Assembly (NCBI RefSeq): GCF_000166195.2
Contig: NZ_CM001403.1
Coordinates: forward strand, 6,094,432 to 6,158,431
Direction: 5' to 3'
Source: Mucilaginibacter paludis DSM 18603
GTDB lineage: Bacteria; Bacteroidota; Bacteroidia; Sphingobacteriales; Sphingobacteriaceae
Length of the DNA stretch: 64,000 bases
A program made the translations under genes and the position numbers. Of this stretch, positions 35,957-45,234 are shown one piece after another (positions within the stretch are counted from its first letter, which is position 1; each line of letters begins with the position of its first letter). The notes below the pieces were generated by a model. It did no database searches. It was given only the letters and a program-made list of their open reading frames with translations, and was not told the DNA's origin.

Positions 35957-38356
35957 CTATTTTTTTACCGCTTTGGCTTTTGCTTTTTTTGCAGGCGCTG
36001 CTTTAGCCGGAGCAGCCTTTTTAGCACCAAACTTTCCGCCTTTTTTAGGTTCTTTTTCGGCAATGGCGGCTAAGGCTTTGCAATCCTCAAAAGTAAGGGT
36101 TAAAGGGTCCTTATCCTTGGGGATTTTAAGATTTAGCTTTTCAAACTCAATATATGGGCCCCATCGGCCGTTCAGTATTTTTACTTCCGGGTTTTCATCA
36201 AATACCTTGATGAGCTTTTCGGCATCTTTTTTGCGTTTTTCTTGTATAATTTCTATAGCCTGCTCTTCCAGCACATCCAAAGGATCAATCCCTTTAGGCA
36301 GCGAGTAAAATGAGCTGTTATGGCGTATGTATGGGCCAAATTTGCCTATGGCTACCGTCATGTCCTTATCTTCAAAAAAGCCTACTTTTTTGGGTAGTTT
36401 AAACAGTTCCATGGCCTCGTCCAGCGTAATGGTTTCCATCATCTGGCCGGTGCGTAAACTGGCATAAACCGGTTTTTCCTGCGGTTCGGTTTCTTCTTTG
36501 TTTTCGCTTTCGCCTATTTGCACAAATGGACCGTAGCGGCCAATACGTACAGATACTTTTTTACCCGTTTTAGGATCGATACCCAAATCGCGGCCACCGT
36601 TTGCTCTGTCGGCATTTTTTGTAGTGGTTTCTACTTCTTCATGAAATGGGGTATAGAACGAGCGGATCATCTCTGTCCATTCTTTTAATCCCTGTGCAAT
36701 TTCGTCAAATTGTTTTTCAACGCTGGCGGTAAAGTTAAAATCAACAATGCCGTTAAAATGCTGCACCAAAAAGTCGTTAACTACGGCACCAATATCGGTA
36801 GGGAAAAGTTTGGCGCGTTCAACGCCTGTATTTTCAGTTTTTTCTTCTTTTTTTATCTGTCCGTCGGCCAAAGTAAGCACACGGAAATTGCGGGGCTTGC
36901 CGTCGCGGTCTTCCTTAACCACATAGCCGCGGTTTTGGATGGTAGAAATGGTAGGAGCGTAGGTTGACGGACGACCGATACCCAATTCTTCCAGCTTTTT
37001 AACCAGGCTGGCCTCGGTATACCTTGCCGCCGCACGAGAGAAACGCTCGGTAGCGGTCATTTCGCGCAAGGCTAATAACTGGCCTTTAGTTAATGGAGGT
37101 AAAATAGCGTTGTCTCCATCCTCAGAAACTTCTTCTTCCTCGTCGACAGATTCCAGGTAAACCTTCAAAAATCCGTCGAACTTCATCACCTCGCCATTGG
37201 CAACTAAATCTTCACTCCGGGTAGATATGCTGATTTTGGCTACTGTTTTCTCAAACTGAGCTTCACTCATTTGCGATGCGATAGCCCGCTTCCAGATCAA
37301 CTCATATAAACGCTTTTCCGATGGATCGCCGTCGGTAGTATGGTTCTCAAAAAATGTTGGCCTGATGGCTTCGTGAGCTTCCTGCGCCCCGGCAGATTTG
37401 GTTTTATATTTACGTAACTGATGATATTTTTCGCCGTAGGCGGATACGATCTGTTTTTCGGCAGCCTGTAATGCGGTATCAGAAAGGTTTACCGAATCGG
37501 TACGCATATAGGTTATCTTACCATACTCGTACAGTTTTTGCGCTACCGACATGGTGCGCGAAACCGAAAATCCTAATTTACGGCTGGCTTCCTGTTGTAG
37601 TGTTGATGTGGTAAAGGGGGCTGCGGGGCTTCTTTTGGCCGGTTTGGTTTCCAGGCTCTTTACATTAAATGCCGCTGATATGCAATCTGTTAAAAACTTT
37701 TCGGCATCTTCCTGCTTGCTGAAGCGCTCGGGCAATTCCGCTTTAAAGGAATCTCTCCCTTTGCCAAAAAGGGCTATGATGCGGAAAGCCGCTTCCGCTT
37801 TAAATTTATTGATCTCGCGCTCGCGGTCAACAATTAACCTCACGGCTACCGATTGTACCCGACCAGCCGAAAGTGATGGTTTTACTTTTTTCCATAAAAC
37901 TGGCGAGAGTTCAAAACCAACCAACCTATCAAGCACGCGGCGTGCTTGCTGGGCGTTTACTAAATTATAATCTATTTTACGTGGGTTCTCGATAGCTTTT
38001 GTAATTGCCGATTTGGTAATTTCGTGGAAAACAATGCGTTTGGTGGTTGCATCCTTTAATCCGAGTGTATCAAATAAATGCCATGATATGGCTTCTCCCT
38101 CGCGGTCCTCATCGGACGCGAGCCATACCATTTCGGCCTCCTTAGCTAATTTTTTTAATTCGCTTACTATCTGCTTCTTATCAGCCGGAACCTCGTATTT
38201 CTGTTCAAAGTTATTCTTAATATCTATGGCATCTTCCGATTTAACCAAATCGCGGATATGGCCGTAGCTCGACTTAACGGTAAAGTCTTTGCCAAGGTAC
38301 CCTTCAATGGTTTTGGCTTTCGCCGGAGACTCAACTATGAGTAAATTTTTAGCCAT
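35957..38356 (-). CDS. topA: DNA topoisomerase I
   Basis: 799 aa. It relaxes negative supercoils. The Toprim domain at 1-120 has Glu9 (LLIVESPAKA) and Asp82/Asp84 (WLASDEDREGEA). The catalytic Tyr283 is in ITYMRTDSVNLS. Three C-terminal topo-like repeats (DLGIDPKTGKKVSVRIGRYGPF, MTVAIGKFGPYI, VKILNGRWGPYI) lack zinc-finger cysteines, as usual in Bacteroidota. A Lys/Ala-rich tail from about 770 probably aids DNA binding. The following hypothetical gene seems co-transcribed. Confidence 0.96.
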   Translation of the reverse strand: MAKNLLIVESPAKAKTIEGYLGKDFTVKSSYGHIRDLVKSEDAIDIKNNFEQKYEVPADKKQIVSELKKLAKEAEMVWLASDEDREGEAISWHLFDTLGLKDATTKRIVFHEITKSAITKAIENPRKIDYNLVNAQQARRVLDRLVGFELSPVLWKKVKPSLSAGRVQSVAVRLIVDREREINKFKAEAAFRIIALFGKGRDSFKAELPERFSKQEDAEKFLTDCISAAFNVKSLETKPAKRSPAAPFTTSTLQQEASRKLGFSVSRTMSVAQKLYEYGKITYMRTDSVNLSDTALQAAEKQIVSAYGEKYHQLRKYKTKSAGAQEAHEAIRPTFFENHTTDGDPSEKRLYELIWKRAIASQMSEAQFEKTVAKISISTRSEDLVANGEVMKFDGFLKVYLESVDEEEEVSEDGDNAILPPLTKGQLLALREMTATERFSRAAARYTEASLVKKLEELGIGRPSTYAPTISTIQNRGYVVKEDRDGKPRNFRVLTLADGQIKKEEKTENTGVERAKLFPTDIGAVVNDFLVQHFNGIVDFNFTASVEKQFDEIAQGLKEWTEMIRSFYTPFHEEVETTTKNADRANGGRDLGIDPKTGKKVSVRIGRYGPFVQIGESENKEETEPQEKPVYASLRTGQMMETITLDEAMELFKLPKKVGFFEDKDMTVAIGKFGPYIRHNSSFYSLPKGIDPLDVLEEQAIEIIQEKRKKDAEKLIKVFDENPEVKILNGRWGPYIEFEKLNLKIPKDKDPLTLTFEDCKALAAIAEKEPKKGGKFGAKKAAPAKAAPAKKAKAKAVKK

Positions 38357-38463
38357 TTAACAAGTTTTTTCTGCAAATAAAGCATAAAGTAAGTGAAACA
38401 CAAACTTTAGTTTTGGTACGATAAAAGAAATTACAGCTTATTTTAAAGCTATCCGGATGCTGC

Positions 38464-39552
38464 TCAGATTAAAAATCCGCCGCCTAAAAGGTCGTCACCC
38501 TCGTAAAATACAGCAGACTGCCCCGGCGCAATGCCCGAAACGGAATGATGAAAATCAACCTTCATGTGCTCGCCAATTTGTACAATATTGCTAAGCATGC
38601 CGGCGTCTTTGTATCTTATTTTAGTGGTGGCCTCAATAGGCTCGGTAATGGTTTCGTATTTAATCAGGTTAAGGTTGCGTACCCAGGCTTCGCGGCGTTC
38701 CAAATCTTCGGCGGTGCCCAAAACAACGGTATTGCTTTCCGGAAGGATCTGCGTAACAAACATAGGTTGCCCTAAAGCTATCCCAAGGCCTTTACGCTGG
38801 CCAATAGTATAAAACGGATAGCCCTGATGTTTGCCTACTACGGTGCCGTCGGTTAATACATAGTTGCCGCCTGATACGCGTTCTTCCAGGTCGCCCACCT
38901 TGTGGCGTAAAAACGAGCGGTAATCATTATCAGGCACAAAACAAATCTCGTAGCTTTCGCTTTTATTAGCCAACTCAAGCTGCCCCATATCTTTAGCCAT
39001 CTGCCTGATCTCTGCTTTGGCGAAACTACCTAAAGGGAACCTGGTACGCGCCAGGTTGCGTTGCGATACCCCCCACAATACGTAAGATTGATCTTTGTTT
39101 TGATCGAGGCCTTTAGATATGACGTAACGGCCATTATCGTGCTGGCGGATGTTGGCATAATGCCCTGTAGCTATAAACTCGCAGTCCAGCTTATCGGCAC
39201 GCTTTAAAAGCGCTTCCCATTTAATGTGCGTATTGCAAAGTACACAAGGATTGGGTGTGCGGCCGGCCAAATATTCGTCAACAAAATTATCAATTACAAA
39301 ATCGCCAAACTCGCTGCGGATATCAAGGATGTAATGAGGGAAGCCGTAACCCACTGCCAGCGCACGGGCATCGTTAATACTATCCAGGCTACAGCAGCCG
39401 GTTTCTTTAGTGTTTGTGCCAGATGAGGCATAGTCCCACGTTTTCATGGTAAGGCCTATTACCTCATAACCCTGCTCGTGCAGCATTACTGCCGCTACCG
39501 AACTATCAACCCCGCCACTCATGGCCACTAAAATTCTACCGTGCTTGCTCAT
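38464..39552 (-). CDS. mnmA: tRNA-specific 2-thiouridylase
   Basis: 362 aa from the start at 39552 (MSKHGRILVAMSGG). The frame continues to 39591, but a TATTTTTG promoter box lies between the two ATGs. MnmA puts sulfur on U34 of Lys, Glu and Gln tRNAs. The P-loop SGGVDS is at 12-17, and the two catalytic cysteines are Cys103 (NPCVLCN) and Cys204 (YEICFVPD). A tRNA-binding C-terminal barrel follows (GQSAVFYEGD). Confidence 0.96.
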   Translation of the reverse strand: MSKHGRILVAMSGGVDSSVAAVMLHEQGYEVIGLTMKTWDYASSGTNTKETGCCSLDSINDARALAVGYGFPHYILDIRSEFGDFVIDNFVDEYLAGRTPNPCVLCNTHIKWEALLKRADKLDCEFIATGHYANIRQHDNGRYVISKGLDQNKDQSYVLWGVSQRNLARTRFPLGSFAKAEIRQMAKDMGQLELANKSESYEICFVPDNDYRSFLRHKVGDLEERVSGGNYVLTDGTVVGKHQGYPFYTIGQRKGLGIALGQPMFVTQILPESNTVVLGTAEDLERREAWVRNLNLIKYETITEPIEATTKIRYKDAGMLSNIVQIGEHMKVDFHHSVSGIAPGQSAVFYEGDDLLGGGFLI

Positions 39553-39566
39553 TGTTTTTGTGGCTG

Positions 39567-39574
39567 CAAAAATA
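39567..39574 (-). promoter_or_regulatory. -7 promoter element of mnmA
   Basis: Minus-strand TATTTTTG, 15 nt upstream of the chosen ATG at 39552. It helps decide the start site. Confidence 0.45.
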
Positions 39575-39707
39575 GGCATTAAATCAATCAAATAAACTAT
39601 GCCTTAGTCAGTTTAAGGTAAAGAGTATAATGCACTGGAATGTGTATTGTTGTTAATTGTGGCTTAACTATCGGTTAAATAGTGCGGTGTGTCAATTTTT
39701 ATGAATT

Positions 39708-40310
39708 TTATATAATCAATAATTTAAGGTTATCGTCTAAGTCGTCAACGGTAGCTATATCCGCTAATTCAGGCAATATAAAGCAGGTTTTATTTAAATG
39801 CTCAATGCATCTTAAAGCTTCGTGCATTAATTGGGCAGTACCCCAGCCAATAATTCTAAATAGTTCTGGACAGAATGCCGTTAAACCCATTAAATAAAAG
39901 CCACCGTCTTTAGTAGGTCCCAATACACAGTCAAAATGGTCAAGTTGCCTAAATGCCAGCCTGATAATCCTTTCGTCCAGTTCGAGGCAATCGCTGCCTA
40001 TCATAACAATGTGCTCATAGCCCATTTTAAATATCTGTTTAAAAGCAGTATTTATCCGGCTTGCCATTACCTTGCCTGACTGTGTTTTTTTATGATAGAC
40101 ACTGTTAGGCCACGAGTCGTTTGTATCGGCCTCTCTATCATAATATAAAAATTTATCGGTACTTAATGATTGGGTTATTTGTTGCGTGTGCGCAAGCATC
40201 TGCCGGTATACTTGTAAAGCGTTGTTATCACCAACCGATTGGGCAAGCCGCTTTTTAACCCTGCCCAGGTCGGGATTTTTTATGAAAATAATGATGGCGC
40301 TTTTTTTCAT
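39708..40310 (-). CDS. TIGR04282-family glycosyltransferase-like protein
   Basis: 200 aa. The nucleotide-diphospho-sugar transferase fold of this family shows IIIFIKNPDLGRVKKRLA at the N-terminus, IGSDCLELDE (about 102-111) with an acidic metal-site motif, and GPTKDGGFYLMGL (about 130-142). Members often sit near radical-SAM/selenodomain or arsenosugar genes, but none is present here. The product is unknown. The neighbouring gap upstream is about 440 bp and holds a small gene further on. Confidence 0.85.
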   Translation of the reverse strand: MKKSAIIIFIKNPDLGRVKKRLAQSVGDNNALQVYRQMLAHTQQITQSLSTDKFLYYDREADTNDSWPNSVYHKKTQSGKVMASRINTAFKQIFKMGYEHIVMIGSDCLELDERIIRLAFRQLDHFDCVLGPTKDGGFYLMGLTAFCPELFRIIGWGTAQLMHEALRCIEHLNKTCFILPELADIATVDDLDDNLKLLII

Positions 40311-40704
40311 GATGTTTTTGATAGTTAGCTAAATATACCACTATGTACGCCATGACACCTACTATTTTAATTAAAAATTAATTTTGTAAAACAACCGTGT
40401 TTAATAGTCGGCTGAACTTGAAAAAGTATCATCATAGTTTGCGCAACGAAATCAACTAATCAGAAAAGATTTAGCCTGTAAACCGGTATTGAAAAAAAGG
40501 TGTTCGATGTACACTTTGCTTTTTTAAGCAGAAAATATTCATTTAAACTGAAATTTCGAGGTTTTTTAGGTGTAATTTAACTTTTAGTATAATAAAAAAA
40601 AACCTGTTTTATTACAAAGTTCCTATTGAAAAAAGCAAACTCTTAATTAGCAAATAATGTAAATAGCATGTTAGTCAAAAATTAACAAAAGTGTTCAAGG
40701 GCTA

Positions 40705-40733
40705 TTGCAAAAAACTTATATTCTATAGATTTG
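40705..40733 (+). promoter_or_regulatory. Promoter of the 32-residue membrane protein
   Basis: TTG (40705-40707, in ATTG), an 18-bp spacer and TAGATTTG (40726-40733). The ATG follows 19 nt later. The AT-rich stretch 40311-40700 upstream has no gene I can support. Confidence 0.55.
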
Positions 40734-40751
40734 GTTAATCCCTTTAAGAAA

Positions 40752-40850
40752 ATGAAGACTTTATCTAAACAACTAACATTTGAACAAAAGTTACAAGGTT
40801 TCATCATAGCGATCATCGGCATAGCCGCAATAGTGAACTATTTAATCTAA
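40752..40850 (+). CDS. Small membrane protein, 32 aa
   Basis: An ATG frame, MKTLSKQLTFEQKLQGF followed by a hydrophobic helix (residues about 16-30, rich in Ile and Ala) and ending NYLI. It has a charged, amphipathic N-terminal part and one transmembrane span, with no cleavage site. A promoter precedes it (40705-40733) and a strong intrinsic terminator follows 25 bp after the stop, giving a complete short transcription unit. No family is recognised. The transcription signals make this one of the better-supported unannotated small genes here. Function is unknown. Confidence 0.65.
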   Translation: MKTLSKQLTFEQKLQGFIIAIIGIAAIVNYLI

Positions 40851-40875
40851 CCAATTATAAACCTAAAGTAACCTT

Positions 40876-40912
40876 AAGGGTGACTATCGGCCTGATAGTC
40901 ACCCTTTTAATT
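40876..40912 (+). terminator. Intrinsic terminator of the small-protein gene
   Basis: A 13-bp perfect stem, AAGGGTGACTATC (40876-40888) with GATAGTCACCCTT (40894-40906), a 5-nt loop and a TTAATTT tail. Confidence 0.9.
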
Positions 40913-40970
40913 TAATCATCTTTTTGTTTTCCGGAGATGGTCCAATGGATATCTTAACGTAGCCTGCGTC

Positions 40971-41012
40971 AATCATACATCTTTGCTTTCTGCCTCTTAC
41001 ATCTTGCTTCTC
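40971..41012. repeat. Heptanucleotide tract H4
   Basis: Six 7-bp units: AATCATA, CATCTTT, GCTTTCT, GCCTCTT, ACATCTT and GCTTCTC. On the other strand these read GAAGC/AGATGT/AGAGGC, the same theme as the insert in lysA. It lies directly before the promoter box of the lipoprotein gene at 41031. Confidence 0.65.
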
Positions 41013-41018
41013 TTTTAT

Positions 41019-41026
41019 TAGTTTTG
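41019..41026 (+). promoter_or_regulatory. -7 promoter element of the lipoprotein gene
   Basis: TAGTTTTG ends 5 nt before the ATG at 41031, predicting a leaderless mRNA. No -33 box is obvious, and the heptad tract occupies that region. Confidence 0.4.
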
Positions 41027-41030
41027 TTCT

Positions 41031-41441
41031 ATGCATAAGCGCTTCTTTATCATTTATTCGGTGTTACTAATTGTAGCCACATCGGCATGTAACCGGGTGA
41101 TAAAGCCCGACATGCTGATTGGTAAATGGAATTACGTTAAGGTTGAAAACCCGTATTCGCCCAATCCGCCGGATACAGTGTCGGCCCGGGAACTTGCCGA
41201 AAAGTCGCCATATATCGAGCTAACATCCAACGGGAAGCTGGTGATGATGTGGGGCGGCAAGTTACTATCTTCTGGCACTTATCAATTGGATAAGGATAAC
41301 ATCATCTACACAGAACATCTGGCCAATGAACAAACCCGGAAGATTTTGTTTTGGATAAAGGCAATTGACGAAAATGAAATTGTTTTTGAGACCAAGGAGG
41401 ATGATATTGTAAGAGTAAGGGCAAAAAAAGACAAAAAATAA
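41031..41441 (+). CDS. Small lipocalin-like lipoprotein
   Basis: 136 aa with a lipoprotein signal peptide and lipobox TSAC (Cys20). The start of the mature protein, MLIGKWNYVKVE, and the later SNGKLVMMWGGKLLSSGTYQLD pattern resemble small Bacteroidota lipocalin-like lipoproteins. This is a fold guess, not a named family. It is followed 14 bp later by the nucleotidase gene. Confidence 0.7.
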   Translation: MHKRFFIIYSVLLIVATSACNRVIKPDMLIGKWNYVKVENPYSPNPPDTVSARELAEKSPYIELTSNGKLVMMWGGKLLSSGTYQLDKDNIIYTEHLANEQTRKILFWIKAIDENEIVFETKEDDIVRVRAKKDKK

Positions 41442-41455
41442 GCTATACCTGATTG

Positions 41456-42007
41456 ATGAAAGCTAAAAGAAAATCGATTGCCATAGATATGGACAACGTA
41501 ATTGCAGATATTGAAGAGCAGGCCATCATCTGGTACGAACGTGATTTTGGGGTGAGGATAAAGCGTGAGGCCATGCATGGCATACCAGAAGCTGATGCCT
41601 TCCCTAATAAACAGGCGGTTTATAATTATGTACACGCTCCAGGATTTTTCCGGACCGCGCCTGTGGTGCCGGGTGCCGTTGAGGCCTTACAAAAACTAAT
41701 GATCAATTTTGAAGTGTACATCGTATCCGCAGCAATGGAATTTCCGCTGTCGCTGTATGAAAAGCGCGAATGGCTTAGCGAGCATTTTTCCTTTATCAGC
41801 TGGCGAAATATTGTTTTTTGTGGTGATAAGAGCGTGATTGATACCGATTACCTGATCGATGACCATCCTAAGAATCTTGATTTCTGTCGCGGTAAGGCCA
41901 TTATGTTTACTGCGGGGCATAACCGTAACCATCATCAACACACGCGGGTAAATAACTGGGCGGAAGCCGCTACTTTAATGGAGCAGGAATTAAGTATACA
42001 GGGTTAA
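41456..42007 (+). CDS. 5'(3')-deoxyribonucleotidase (NT5C-like)
   Basis: 183 aa from ATG at 41456 (a TTG three bases earlier is ignored). HAD-superfamily phosphatase of the NT5C family, dephosphorylating nucleoside monophosphates. The nucleophile motif AIDMDNVIAD is at about 9-18 (two Asp), Thr/Ser motif II is in YIVSAAMEF, and motif III/IV is in FCGDKSVIDTDYLIDDHPKN (about 123-142) with the metal-binding Asp pair. It probably balances dNTP pools. It shares an operon with the lipoprotein gene upstream. Confidence 0.85.
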   Translation: MKAKRKSIAIDMDNVIADIEEQAIIWYERDFGVRIKREAMHGIPEADAFPNKQAVYNYVHAPGFFRTAPVVPGAVEALQKLMINFEVYIVSAAMEFPLSLYEKREWLSEHFSFISWRNIVFCGDKSVIDTDYLIDDHPKNLDFCRGKAIMFTAGHNRNHHQHTRVNNWAEAATLMEQELSIQG

Positions 42008-42036
42008 CGGAGATGAAATAAATTAAGCACTCCGTT
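42006..42036. terminator. Bidirectional hairpin between convergent genes
   Basis: AACGGAG (42006-42012) pairs with CTCCGTT (42030-42036). The arms overlap or adjoin the stop codons of the genes on both strands, so it can serve both. Confidence 0.45.
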
Positions 42037-42037
42037 G

Positions 42038-42268
42038 TTAACTGACTTTAATAGCATATTGATCGCTTACCGATTGATTGATGAAGGTAGTTAAACCCCT
42101 CCCTTTTTCGGCAAGGGCTTTCATTTGTTCAATGTTTTCTTCCCCGGCGCTCTGGTAGGTATAGAGGTACACGGTGCCGTCTAAAAATTTAACTTTGATT
42201 CGGTCTTCGCCAATCTCATAAGCCAATACGCCAGAATTTACGGTACTTTTATAGCGTTGCATACTCAT
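42038..42268 (-). CDS. Small KTSC-like protein
   Basis: 76 aa. The pattern YKSTVNSGVLAYEIGEDRIKVKFLDGTVYLY, followed by a helical tail with GRGLTTFINQSV, resembles the KTSC domain, a short beta-plus-helix unit found in many phage and bacterial proteins. The match is by eye only. Met1 and Met3 are both possible starts. The role is unknown. Confidence 0.6.
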   Translation of the reverse strand: MSMQRYKSTVNSGVLAYEIGEDRIKVKFLDGTVYLYTYQSAGEENIEQMKALAEKGRGLTTFINQSVSDQYAIKVS

Positions 42269-42423
42269 TTTTGATAAGTTGTAATTGATGAAGGTCTGTG
42301 TTTTTCTAAATCAAAATTTGGGTAAATTAGCATTTAGAAAATTTAAGATTAAAATTGTTTTACAAATTAACCATTAAACGCAATTTTTCTATGAAAATTT
42401 TATTTTAATAATAAAAAAGGCAG

Positions 42424-42452
42424 TTGCTTATAATTGATGGTGTTTATCTTTG
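42424..42452 (+). promoter_or_regulatory. Promoter of the lipoprotein gene at 42471
   Basis: TTG (42424-42426), an 18-bp spacer and TATCTTTG (42445-42452), with the ATG 19 nt further on. The spacing equals that of the promoters at 827 and 40705. Confidence 0.5.
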
Positions 42453-42470
42453 GTATGATTATATTAGCAT

Positions 42471-43562
42471 ATGTTAGTTCGTTTTTTGCTAAGTTTTATT
42501 TTATCAGCGATCCTGTTTTCGTGCAAACCCAATTATCAGGAACAAATTTTAGGTGAATGGAAATATGTTGGATTGGGATTTAAAGAAAATGGAATAGAAA
42601 GGGACTATAATTCGGAATACAAATCTTTCAAATATAGTAGCTATCAATTTTTTAGAAATGATAGCTGCGAAGAACGTTCACCAGCGTCGGTCTCACGTGG
42701 TTTTTATGATTTTAATACCCGGTATAAAGTTGATGGTGATAACCTACGTATTTTTAGTTTAAATGAATGGCGGCGGATGACGATTTTAAGAATGAGCGGC
42801 GATACGATGCTTATCGAAAGTCCGGATTTTAAAAAAAATAATCTTTACTATAAATATGTTCGTCAACACTATGTAGACGATCCAAGCCTCAAGTTCGATC
42901 AGATAATGGTTTCTTATGGCGCCTGGAGCACCCGAAGTGAATTGTCAATTGATAAATATGGCAGGGTTACCTATTGTCATAACTCATTGAGGCAAGATTA
43001 CTATTTAACGTCGAAAATTTCTGAGAACGCATTTGCTAAAATTGAACTGGCTTTTGCTAAGGCGAATTTTTTGCAACTAAAAGATCGTTATGAAGATAGT
43101 AGCAGTGATAACCTCTCTGTCGAAATAAGTTTAGTAAAGGATGGTAAAATATTAAAAACGACTTATGATATTGATGTGTCCGGTCCGGCAGAATTAATGT
43201 GGGCTTACACTCCTTTGTTGGCGATGAAAGGGTACCTCAAAATGGATACTTTGCATCATAATTCAATGTTCAATCATTTCTTTAAATCATTTGCAAATGC
43301 TTCCGGTATCCACCGCTTAAGAAGTACAGAAAGCTTTTACTTGTGGAACCTGTTATGGAAAGGTAATAAAGTATCAAAACAGTTTAGCAAAAAATATGAT
43401 GTGAAATTTGATGGTGACAGTAAAATATTAAATATAGAAACCGATGGGCGGTTATATCGATTTAACATGGAAAACGGGACTAAATATACATACGATATTG
43501 GATTTAACTTTATTGAGAGAAATTCAGATAAGATGAAATTTGAAGACAAAACTTCTAATTGA
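42471..43562 (+). CDS. Lipoprotein of unknown function
   Basis: 363 aa with a lipoprotein signal (LFSC, Cys18). It starts like the small lipoprotein at 41031 (ILGEWKYVG versus LIGKWNYVK), so a lipocalin-like N-terminal domain (about 20-130) is plausible. The middle (about 145-260) has alternating beta and helix with DQIMVSYGAW...LSIDKYGRVTY, which weakly recalls DUF6438-type domains. The C-terminal part (about 270-363) has no recognised match. It is AT-rich. It is a single gene with its own promoter. Confidence 0.72.
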   Translation: MLVRFLLSFILSAILFSCKPNYQEQILGEWKYVGLGFKENGIERDYNSEYKSFKYSSYQFFRNDSCEERSPASVSRGFYDFNTRYKVDGDNLRIFSLNEWRRMTILRMSGDTMLIESPDFKKNNLYYKYVRQHYVDDPSLKFDQIMVSYGAWSTRSELSIDKYGRVTYCHNSLRQDYYLTSKISENAFAKIELAFAKANFLQLKDRYEDSSSDNLSVEISLVKDGKILKTTYDIDVSGPAELMWAYTPLLAMKGYLKMDTLHHNSMFNHFFKSFANASGIHRLRSTESFYLWNLLWKGNKVSKQFSKKYDVKFDGDSKILNIETDGRLYRFNMENGTKYTYDIGFNFIERNSDKMKFEDKTSN

Positions 43563-43717
43563 TTTGTTAGCGGTTCTTCAATTGTAAAATTTCGACATTG
43601 TTTTATTAACTGGCCTCAACTTAATTTATTCTATTCACCATAAATTTATAACTGCAAAATCTTATTTTTAACCCCTCAATACGCATATATAAGTTCATAT
43701 AGCAAACAAGATTCAAA

Positions 43718-45028
43718 ATGAAAGTTTTAAAATTTGGCGGAACATCCGTTGGCAGCCCCGAACGGATGAAAAAACTGCTGGATATCATAAACCCCGCCGA
43801 GCGGCAAATTGTGGTGCTATCCGCTGTTTCGGGCACAACCAATAACCTGGTAGAGATTGGACAAGCTTATCTTGCCGGTGAAAAGGTTAAGGCATCTGCC
43901 TTGATAGCTAACTTGAAAACCAAATACGAAAAATTTATACAAGAGCTGTTTGCAAAACCCGAGTACCTGGATGCGGGAAAGGAAGTGATAGACTATCATT
44001 TTGGCTTGTTAAGCAACCTGGCTAACGAGGAGTTTACCACCATAGAAGATAAAATTATCCTCGCCCAGGGCGAGTTGTTGAGCACCACGCTTTATTATGT
44101 TTATTTACAAGAGATTGGTGTGCCCTCGGTTTTATTACCAGCCCTCGATTTTATGAAAACCGATGAGGATGGCGAACCGGTAATTGATTACATGGCAGAG
44201 CATATCGCGCCCCTGTTGGATCAATATCCCGATAACAAGCTTTTTATTACCCAAGGTTATATCTGTCGTAATTCGTTCGGAGAAATTGATAACCTGCGCC
44301 GTGGCGGCAGTGATTATACCGCATCCCTGATAGGCGCTGCCATCAGGAGCGAAGAGGTGCAGATATGGACCGATATTGACGGCATGCACAACAATGACCC
44401 GCGCATTGTAAAGGGTACTAAACCCATCTCGCACCTGTCGTTTGACGAGGCAGCCGAACTGGCCTACTTCGGTGCTAAAATTTTGCATCCGCAAAGTGTT
44501 TTTCCGGCGCAAAAGTATAAAATACCGGTGCGGTTGTTAAATACCATGGAACCATCCGCTCCCGGTACCTTAATTAGTGCCAGCAGCGACCGCAGCGAAA
44601 TCAAATCTATCGCTGCCAAGGATAACATAACGGCTATCAAGATTCATTCGAGCAGGATGCTGTTAGCATACGGGTTTTTACGCCGTGTTTTTGAGGTTTT
44701 TGAACGATATAAAACGCCAATAGACATGATTACCACCTCGGAAGTGGCGGTATCGGTTACCATTGATGATACTACCTTTTTGGGCGATATCACCCGTGAG
44801 CTCAATGTATTCGGATCGGTGGAGATCGACGTTAATCAAACTATCGTTTGCGTGGTTGGCGATTTTAGCAGCGAAACACATGGCTATGCGGCCCGCGTTT
44901 TAGAAGCCGTAAAACACATACCTTTGCGCATGATATCTTATGGTGGCAGCAGCTATAATATTTCTATCCTGGTGAAAACAGCCGACAAGGTTGAAACCCT
45001 CAGGAGCCTGCATAGCAGGTTGTTTTAG
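43718..45028 (+). CDS. lysC: Aspartate kinase (monofunctional)
   Basis: 436 aa. First step of the aspartate pathway (aspartyl phosphate). The N-terminal kinase domain has KFGGTSVGS (4-12), the RGGSDYTASLIGAA segment (about 195-208) and WTDIDGM. Two regulatory ACT domains follow, at about 300-370 (IHSSRMLLAYGFLRRVFEVFERY) and 375-436 (CVVGDFSS...). There is no homoserine dehydrogenase fusion. It is separated by 191 bp from lysA, which finishes the lysine/diaminopimelate branch, so the two probably work in one pathway. Confidence 0.95.
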   Translation: MKVLKFGGTSVGSPERMKKLLDIINPAERQIVVLSAVSGTTNNLVEIGQAYLAGEKVKASALIANLKTKYEKFIQELFAKPEYLDAGKEVIDYHFGLLSNLANEEFTTIEDKIILAQGELLSTTLYYVYLQEIGVPSVLLPALDFMKTDEDGEPVIDYMAEHIAPLLDQYPDNKLFITQGYICRNSFGEIDNLRRGGSDYTASLIGAAIRSEEVQIWTDIDGMHNNDPRIVKGTKPISHLSFDEAAELAYFGAKILHPQSVFPAQKYKIPVRLLNTMEPSAPGTLISASSDRSEIKSIAAKDNITAIKIHSSRMLLAYGFLRRVFEVFERYKTPIDMITTSEVAVSVTIDDTTFLGDITRELNVFGSVEIDVNQTIVCVVGDFSSETHGYAARVLEAVKHIPLRMISYGGSSYNISILVKTADKVETLRSLHSRLF

Positions 45029-45189
45029 CTGGTTAATGGAGTTGATATGGTTTTATGTTTCATAGTCGAATGCCGGCGCAACTTACAGAGATCGATAGCG
45101 GTAAGAACAATGCCTTCTAAAAACCACGGAACTATTAACTAATCAATCATGATATCCGGTAACTAAATTATTCATTTAAATAAAAGCAC

Positions 45190-45224
45190 AATGGTACCAT
45201 GAACTATCAATCATGAACCATGAA
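45190..45224. repeat. Heptanucleotide tract H2
   Basis: Five 7-bp units: AATGGTA, CCATGAA, CTATCAA, TCATGAA and CCATGAA. It lies just upstream of lysA. The ATG at 45220, an apparent lysA start, is inside the last unit. Confidence 0.75.
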
Positions 45225-45234
45225 CCCCAAAAGT

